Notes under the pieces: model-generated | What the model was told of the DNA's origin: nothing | The model's input: the letters and a program-made list of their open reading frames with translations, nothing else | Databases searched by the model: none | Assembly: GCF_050947875.1 (NCBI RefSeq) | Contig: NC_134570.1 | Span: forward strand, 202,629,750-202,693,749 | From: Dermacentor variabilis | Taxonomy: Eukaryota; Arthropoda; Arachnida; Ixodida; Ixodidae | Length of the DNA stretch: 64,000 nt | Direction of reading: 5' to 3' | In this document: positions 48,501-57,500 of the stretch, in pieces | Layout of the letters: the number at the start of each line of letters is the position of its first letter | Position numbering within the stretch: the stretch's first letter is position 1 | Made by a program: the position numbers and the translations under genes

Positions 48501-51500
48501 AGTCCCGGACCAGGACGAATTTTTCTTCAACTCCGAAGCTTCTCTTTCGTGGAACCCGTTTGAGTTTCCTTTCTAGCAATTGCTACGTTTGGATGGATGT
48601 CTCGTTTTCACTTTAATAATTACTTCTATCCACCTTGCGGGTTTCCGCGGAACTATTAAGTTAAACAAAAGAGTGCCATATGATATGGGACGATTCGCGG
48701 AAAAGAACCACTTGCTGGGAACGCTGAATTTTCGGTAGGTCGGCTGAACTAGTGTAAACAGACGCAGGCGTTCGCTTCAATTGCAATCTCGCTATTCCAA
48801 AGTATACAGTGCTCCTCTAAACGTACTCTGGTAAACCTGCTTCTAATCCGGAACTCAAAGCGTTACTACAATCAAAAAAAGGTTTAATGCAAAATGTTAA
48901 CTGCATCGAGGCGACAGTCACACGTGCACCCGGCAGTCTACATACGGCGCTCCTTCGAAGTAACAACGCGCTGCGCTTTGCGGCGTGGTAGCAAATCAGC
49001 GGCGAACGTGGCAGAAAAGACCATTGCCCCAACAAGGACACGCGTTGCAGTCTTAGCGTCGGCAGCATCACCCTTTTTTCTTCGCAGAATATGAATTATC
49101 CACGCAATCTAGACAGTAGTCCATAACAATGTCCCCCTAATTACTACAGTGTTAATTTTTTTTCAGGTGCCTGTTTGATGCAAGCTGGAGCGAGTCAGAA
49201 TATGCTGAATTCGGCCTCAACAACCTAACCGATCTTGATATCTTGGAGAAAGACCTGGCCATGAACGTCTACCGAGACGGACAATGGGGATCCTTTAGAT
49301 ATAGCGACGCAACTTTGCGTAAGTGCCTGTAGCTTACATCTTCCTAGTAATAGTTAACGTAGGCCGCGGCAGCCGCATTTCGATGGGGGCGAAATGCGAA
49401 AACACCCATGTTCTTAGATTTAGGTGGACGTTAAAGAAACCGAGGTGGTCGAAATTTCCGGAGTCCTCCACTACGGCGTGCCTCATAAGCAGCAAGTGGC
49501 TTTGGCACGATAAACCCCATAATTAAAAAAAATTGTGAACGTATACTGTAGCGACCCATATGAGTGGGAACACAGGAGCGCGTGTCAGATAGCGTCGAAC
49601 TCTGCTATGGGTGATACGCGGTGACCGCCGTCGGAAACAAAGTGGAAAGGAGGACGCTGTTCTAATGACTCTTGGCACTCTCACCGTGCGTCTCCTTAAA
49701 GAAAGTGCGAAGGTTCGCATCGCCAGCGCACATTGATAAAGCTGTTTGATATTGCGATTACTAGTAACATTGTGCGCCGAAGCGTGGCCAATAGCAGCAC
49801 TGTTTTGAAGCGTAAACATTCGATGGTTACTTCCCTGGGAAATCTGTCCGTCTGTGTGGAACGCGTCACACGATGCGCTCCATAAGATATACATCAAGTC
49901 CCATGTGGGTATACCTGAAAATACCTTCGGCTAACCGTAGTAACGGGTGCCTAGGAGCTGCGCTCTCAAAAACAGAAAATGATGACTGAAAAAAGAAATA
50001 ACTCGCTCTAAGATACTGTTCACGTAACCGTCTTATCGGCTATCGGTGGCCTGTGAAATGCCGTCAGCAGCAGTTTTCGACAAACTCAGGCTCGGTGGAG
50101 GTGCCAACAGTTCGCGGAAGAGCGTTTCCCCTTTCCCGTCTCTTTTCGACTGCGCCGTCAGCGTATCGCTCTATCTCGATGTCAAGATTATTTACCACGC
50201 GTTCGCGTATTTCCGCTCATATTGCTCACGAGAGTACCTTAAAGAGCCACAGTAAGTCTCTTTGGCTATTGCACGATAAAGACTTGTGAATTGCATTAAC
50301 AGCACAATCCCAAGAAAGGAAACGAATAGAATCACTTGTCTTAAATTCTTGCGTTTGTTTTTACATGCACCATTACGCGAAAATCCGGCGTCGTCAGCGA
50401 TAACGAGCCACGGTACCGAAAATGGCCGACGACGCAGAGTAAGCACCTAAAAAAATTATCCGCCTGACGTCATATTTCTGAGAGAGGTTCCTGTAAACAC
50501 AGCGAAAAAAAAACCCTTCAAACTGAAAATTTGGTATAATTACGTATGTGTGGGAATCGAACTCGGACTGTCTGAGTGTGAGATGAGTGCGCTTCCCTGA
50601 AGCCATTGCGCCGGAACGGCTGTAGTTGCTGCGTATAGTGCGGGCGTCATTACACACTTCACGTCGCAGCCATCTGGCTGACCGAAGGCGCAGCCTAGTG
50701 CGTCGTTGGGCACGTGACAGCACAGTGAATGGCGTGGAGGAGGCGCCACGTCATTAGCGTATGAAAGGAGTATGTAAAATGAAAGCATTTCACCAAAGGA
50801 ACTATACTGGTTTCGCATTCTCGCACGTAAGCAGTCTTAGTGTCTCTGGCGAACTCTTTCATGCCACTTTTAAGCACAAAAACGCTGTGGAACTTCCAGA
50901 ACACCAAATTATGTGCGATGATCATTTTAACGTGCAAATAATTCGAACACACAAAATCGCAACATCGCTGTATAACAACATTCGTATAGCGAAGAAATCA
51001 ATGCTTACAGACGTAATTATTATTTTCGCGCTTAGATCATGCACAGCGGCACCTTCCATGCCTTAAACGTTATTTGGCTACACACTTAGTTTTTTTTTTC
51101 TCTTTCCTCTCTTTTGTGTTTCCGTCTACTAAGCGGTATATTATTTATTCATAGGCGCCGCATATGACACAAATGCCATAGTTTCGCTGCCCTAAAAACA
51201 AATTGCACATGTTCGGTCCATTCTGGGTAGTCAGTGACACTTTTCTCTGACCATTTGAACTGACGGCTTAACTCCTCTCACATGGTGTCAAGCCAGGGAC
51301 ACACAGTGATACACATTCCAGGACGCTATGTGAAACAGTCAGGAAATTTATTGCATTGCACGGGCGTTGCAAAGCAGGAAAGCTGACAAAAATAGAGTGT
51401 AGGCATTTCTTTATTTGAATAAACAAATCCAAGATTGCCTCGGGGCCATGATTCCTTTTAAGTTCCCCTAACCAAAGCGAAAGATGGGCTGAACGTCAGC

Positions 51501-54500
51501 ATTTTAGCAGGTCAGTCCATGGCGGTGACTACAATGAAATGATAAGGGTTGTTGCAAGCGAGCATAATTGCAAGCGAGTATAATAGGGCGGAAATATGAG
51601 CCTCGTCAGTGACAGTGAATGTTTCCTACTCCCATGAGGCACAAAGTTCCAGCAGTATCCAGAGGGCAAAAAAAAAAAAAGAAATGAAGCTATGAAAGAG
51701 TTCGTGGTAATTTTTCCTGGAACAAACGCCTTATAATTACCCAGCTTTCGATTAATACGCCCAGTGGTCATCCTTTATACACGATAATTCTACTGTTTCT
51801 AAAGAAACCCTTATTGCAGTTAATTTCTCAGACACATTTCCGAATTTACTGCGCAAAGTAGTATATTTGACCGCTCCGGTGCCATTATCTGAGAAAAGTG
51901 TGTTCATGTCTCTGTCTGTCTGTCCCCTTACGTCCACCAAGTAACCCAATCTGTCTGATGCCTACCCAGGTGTCCCCATGACGACGTCGCGGTCGTTCCA
52001 TCTTCGTAATTCAAGCTTTGGGATCTAACTATCGTCATGCCGTCGTCGTTGTGTTTTCTACGCCGACCAAGTGCCCGAAGTTATCTAATAGCTTGGGACA
52101 CTCGTTGTCCCGATGCTGTCGTGTTCGTTGCATCATCGTCATTACACCTTTGTCAGCCGACTATTTTCATGCGATCTTTATCCGGCCATCGTCGTCGTAC
52201 TAGCTCCGTTCATTCGTTGTCGTACCGCCATCGTGATGCCACCATGCTCGTTCCATTACGGTGTTCAACTCATCATCCAACTGTCCTCATACCGTCGTAG
52301 TCAGGCCATCATCGTGAGGCCATCGTCGTCAAGCCGTGATCGTCATACCATTACGATCACGCCCTCGTCGTCATTCCGTCGACGTCAATATTTCTTCCTC
52401 ATTCTATTTTAATCATACCTTCCTCATTTAATCGTGAATATGCCGCTGTTGTCGACAAGTCGTCGTCAGGCAGTCACTGTTATACATGATTTTTCAGACT
52501 CTCGGCGTCATGCCGTCGTGGTCACGCCATCATCGTCACTCCAGCTTCGTGATCCGACTCTCGTCATGTCGTCCTCGTCACACCAGCTTCATCATACGTG
52601 ATTCATGATACAGTCATCGTCCACTCATATACGCATCATCCCATTTTTTTCGTAACGTTGTCACGCAATCACCGTCATTGCGTCATCGTCATACAGTCAT
52701 CGTCATACATTTGCTGTCATACCGTCGTCGCCATTCTAAACATTACATATGACTCTCGTCATGCCGTCGCCGTCAGCTGTCGCCGTCAAACAGTAGTCAT
52801 CACACTGTTGTCGTGAAGTTGTCTTCGTCACGCTGTCGTGTTACCATCACCATTACTTCAGTAACGTCATGCCGCTGTCGTCACGGCATCGCCGTCATAG
52901 CGCTTTCGGTGACCTATTGCCATCATTAATTTTTGGTCCATGAATCGTTATCATGCTGGCGTCATTGAATCGCGATTATTCAGCTGTTGTAAAGCCATCG
53001 TCGTCAAACAGTTGCTATCGTACAGCCGATGTCATACCGTTCTGACAATGCCGTCGCGTCGTGCCACTGTCCTCATTGCAGCTCCATCTGGTTGTCGTCA
53101 TATCGTCGTTGTTACGCCATCGTGGTCATAGACTCGTCGTCACCTCATTGTCCTCGTGTCGTCGCGCTCGCTATGTTGTCGTTACAGCGTCGTAATTATT
53201 TAGGATACGACATCTCATACTGTGTTATGCTGTCTTCATTTACCGGCTTTGTCACTCCATCGACGTCATTCATTATTCGTCATTCGGTCATCGTCAGTAG
53301 CTAGGCGTCCTACTGTGGTCATCGTGCCGCCATGCTCATGAGAGACCTTGGCAAGCCAGTGCCATTGCGAAGTGGGGCGATATCGGTGTATGTCACCATA
53401 TGGCCGATGCAAGGAAGTCTCACAATCACCACTACATATGTTAAAGGGGTTGGGACACCAAATTTTGAGGCTATAAAAAGTATGTTTAGGCTGCTTTCGT
53501 ATGCGAGGACACCCACAACGAGGTATTGGACGCTGCAAACATTTCAAAATAATTTTAATTCAGCTCTAAAAACTCATTAAAAGCTCCTTCTCGTAGTCGA
53601 GACCCATCGCTAGCGCGGCAGTTATGACGTCACAGCGGAGGAAAGAAAATATTGACGTCATGGCACACTAGCACAAAAACGTGACGTATGGTGAGTAATG
53701 ATGAAATGCCGATTATGGAGCCTGCTGAGCCGAGCGACCGAGCATAGCCTCCACTATGACCGAGCTACAGGCATATAGAAATCCTTTCTTAATGCAAAGA
53801 AGGGGTAAGGCGTGCAGACACGGACACAGGAGAAAAGAAGTAGACAACACGAACGCCGCGCGGCGGTCCGCGAACGGCAAACTGCGTGCGGCGAGTTGCC
53901 GTGCCGGTAATGTGGACGGGCCTATACGCGTTCAGTGTAACACTAGCTGGCCGACTCTGAAAGGCACCAGTATATGCGGCGTTCGTGTTGTCCGCTTCTC
54001 TCCTCTTGTGTCCGTGTCTGAACGCAATTGCCCCTTAATTTGCATTATGAATCCTAACCAACTAGCTCAGCTTCCTGTCATCCTAAAAATCCTTTCTCTA
54101 TGCTACAGGCTTCCAGAACACTGTAACCGAGCTAACCATGGCCCCAGGCCACGGAGCAAGAAACATTTAGGAGTGGAAACTCCGTTGTTTGCGGCGACCA
54201 TAAAAAGTCACATGCCCGCGGAGCCGTTATCGTGCTGGCGGCGCCTAGCGGCCTGGAAAGAAATCACCGCCGTTGAGAGCACGCTGGAGCCGCCTGCCCT
54301 GGCGCTGCATTTTTTTTTTTCGCTGCGGCTTCTACGACGCGCCTCATGGCGCCACCACTGTATATGGCCCCGTCGGCACATATAACAATGGTGACCTTAT
54401 CTGGTCGCCCGCGCTCGCTCGCGCTGACGGGAGTTACACCTCCGTGCCCCAGGCTAACCGACACATGCACAGCGCTGTCGCGGAGAGCTGTTGACGTAGC

Positions 54501-57500
54501 GTCTGCCAGTCGCAATGTTCGGCAGCTCGGAGCGGTCTCTCGTTCGCTCGGTCTTTCTCAATGTGAAGGCCCGTCCACGTTACCGGCACGGAAACTCGCC
54601 GCACGCCGTTCGCGGGCCCCATTGCGACGGTGGTTTTGCTCGCGAACGGCGAGATTTCCTTGCCGTAGAGAGGACGGGCCCAGGACCTACTTGTGCGACA
54701 GCCGTACGGCGAAGCGGCCAATCAGCGACCGAGGAGTGGTCACTCTGGCACCGACGACAGCCTCACCGCCTCTGATCCTGCGGCGCCGCCGATATCGTCG
54801 CTAGGCCTTTTCCGGTCCACTTCAAAGCTAAAGCTTACGGCGCTTCGGAATGAATCACCGACTCGCACAAGCCGAAATATTTTCTTAGCGGTGTTGTCGC
54901 TCTTCCCAATAATTATAATAATCGCGACATGCACTTCGAATCGCCAGTTGTTTACCTCTGCTGGAAGAGCACGCGTATACGCGAGCAGACGATGTAGCAT
55001 AGCTTTACGTCACTATTTTTGTGACCCACGTGACCAAGCCGTGTTGCGTTTCCTCTCCTATGACGTCATAGCATCACCCGATGCTCAGAAACCGAAACCG
55101 AAATCGCTCGGTATAATAATGCTATTATTAAATTATTTATCGGGTATATATGAATCCCGCGGTGTGCATCGTGCTTCCTGAATCAGTACGCAACGCTTGA
55201 ATTGAAGAACGCGTGAACGAAAATTTTCATGTCTCCGACCCTTTAAATAAGCGTGACTACAGAAATACGGTGCGTAGCTGCATTGCTAGAATGTTAATTG
55301 CATTACCGTTGATATTCATGGTGAAATGAACCTGTTGGAGACGGCGCGAATGGGCAGCCGCCGTGGTTTATGTAGGCCTTGCAGCCATGGTGGCGCGGGA
55401 TCTCGGTAGCGGCTGATGCCGCAGGCGCTAAGCTGGAGCGCGCTAGCGTGTTCTATTCTCGCGCTACCTACACGTGTGTCGTATTTTTATTTGACGGCTC
55501 TGGAGGCGATAGTCACGCCGATAGTCACGTCCAAGGAAAGAGGGCGGTGGGCTGTAGAGTAGCTGAAAGCGCTTTAGTTTCGTCCGGTGAATTCCTTAGA
55601 AATAGTCGTCGCGCAGCTGCTGTTGATATCGGGACGAGGCTCACGGATCGAGTAGAGGTTTCATGCTGGGGCTGGCGTGTGCTGATCGACACGGGTGGAG
55701 CAGCGCGATGTGAGATGACAAGACACGGGGTTATGTCACGGTTCAAATGGCGAGAGCTGTTGTGGCTGAGCGCTCGAGGTGGTGCAGCGAGCAAGGACGG
55801 CTGAAGGTAAGTCCTCGTAGAAGACGGGGCTCAGGAATGGCAGCCGGAGCGTGAAATGCAGCGGGAGTTTGGAACCTTGTTGATAGGGAAGTGGCGTTCC
55901 AGGTGGATGAACCAGACGTCCGGCACATTGATGTAGAATTCCCGGACACCCTGCAACCGCGGACATCTGCCGCACCATGGGATACCACGTCACCCACGCC
56001 TTGGTAGAGTCGGGGCGTTACACTGGCATGGCTCGGATCGGTCGTCCGATACCACCAATTTGTGACAGACGGCGCGAAAAGGTAGCCGCCGTGGCCATGG
56101 TTTATTTAAGCCACCCAGCCATGGCATCGCGGAACCTCACTCGATCTCAGCTTGAGCGCGCTAGCGCGTTCTATTTACCCGCTGAATGCTCGTGCGCCAC
56201 CTGCTTGTTCAGCAGCTGTGGAGGCGATAGTGGTGCCGCTATAAGTTCTACATTAATTTTTTGTGAAAGTCAGGAGTACTTTTATATCACATTTACTGTG
56301 CTGTGCTTTGTTGACACAGCAAAGAGCGTTGTTGTTTCGTTACCTCGGTAAGTATCTTACATTCGGACTTGATGTCATGTGTTGACGTTGATGCTAGGAT
56401 ATCGCTCTGGTGAAGCGAGCTAGCAGACAAGTTTCGGCGTCGTTGCCTTTGTGTGCTGAAAACGCTTGCGAATACTCGAGCTAGCGTGTGCATTAAACCG
56501 ATCTTACTCAAGCAAGAGTGGCACAAGGTGCAGCAGCTAAGAACGCGCATGCATCTGCTCCCATCTCGTGGCACGGATGTTACTCACGGTGCAGCATTGA
56601 CGAATCCAGGCTGGAGGAAAGAACACGCGGCTATTCGCTTACGGCGACACTGGCGTGAATTACAAATAGGGCGTTGTTGACGTTGCCTGCTTCTGTAAAA
56701 GTGGAATCAGTAAAGCTGCGGTGCCTTCACTCACGAGTGGAAAGTTGGCGGGCTGGTAAAGCTTAGGTGGACGCTTTGGGTGAGCTTCCAGATGCTGCCA
56801 TGGGAGAAGCTTAGCATCATTCAAGAAGTATTGCACAGTACTTGTTCGTCGCCGAGACCTCAAGAGACAATCAGGGAGAGCTTACTATGAAATGGAAATG
56901 CACGAAGTGTGAAAATGTTATTGAAGTGTTGCGAATGCTCAGGTACTTCACGGTGCGTGAGGAAGAGATGGAGAGGCTGCAGGGGTTGCTTAAAATATGT
57001 ACGGATGTGCTGGAGCCGTGTCATACAGAAATTAGTTGTTTGAAAATTATACGACTGGTTGTTGGCGTAAGTATTTGGCCATTTTACAAGATACGTGATA
57101 AGCGACATGTGATACGAAGCCAAGGTATGCGCCTCCCTCCTGGCGCAGTGTTTAACTTTTCGCACAAAACTAAAAATATTCGATTTAACAAAACTTCTTG
57201 CTGAGCATGTTGGTTCATGACTTAAAAATAAAGATTACGGCGCTAAGAACACGATTGCGAAGTGAGACACAGACGATATAGACTCAACGGTGCACGTATA
57301 TGTAGTTTGTGTCTCACTTCGTCCTTGTCTGTTTAGCTCCGTAACCGTTGTTTCTCAAAAATATACGCTTATCAACGCTGCTAAACCCTGAAAGAACAAA
57401 GTAATTGTTACTGCTACATGTGACATGTATTTATCATGTATTCGAGCTTAGCATGGAGGGCTATGCTGTCCTATAAGAATGTACCGCGCAGGAAAATCCT

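Larger units (their letters stand above)
53441..55246. mobile_element. terminal-inverted-repeat DNA element, about 1.8 kb, non-autonomous
   Basis: The left end, TTAAAGGGGTTGGGACACCA followed by AATTTT, is mirrored by the right end, AAAATTTTCATGTCTCCGAC followed by CCTTTAA. Further inside, ATGACGTCA, GAGGAAA and AAAACGTGACGTA near 53610-53700 match the inverse of 54995-55080. The arms are therefore about 250 bp long. The interior contains two further inverted-repeat pairs and no recognised transposase. Flanking duplications are unclear. Confidence 0.72.

Noticed and set aside
48443..48520. Possible tRNA gene with a seven-base acceptor stem
   Set aside because: The anticodon loop reads CCGGAAA, so position 33 is C and not T; the T-loop reads TGCGAGT; and it is embedded in a SINE with target duplications. 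It is a SINE head, not a working tRNA.
52000..53320. CRISPR-like or coding repeat
   Set aside because: There are no uniform spacers or repeats, the context is animal, and the frames are translations of the simple repeat.
53756..55181. Long plus-strand frames of 152-209 codons
   Set aside because: They lie inside the nested inverted-repeat DNA element, where GC-rich palindromes leave open frames in several phases on both strands.
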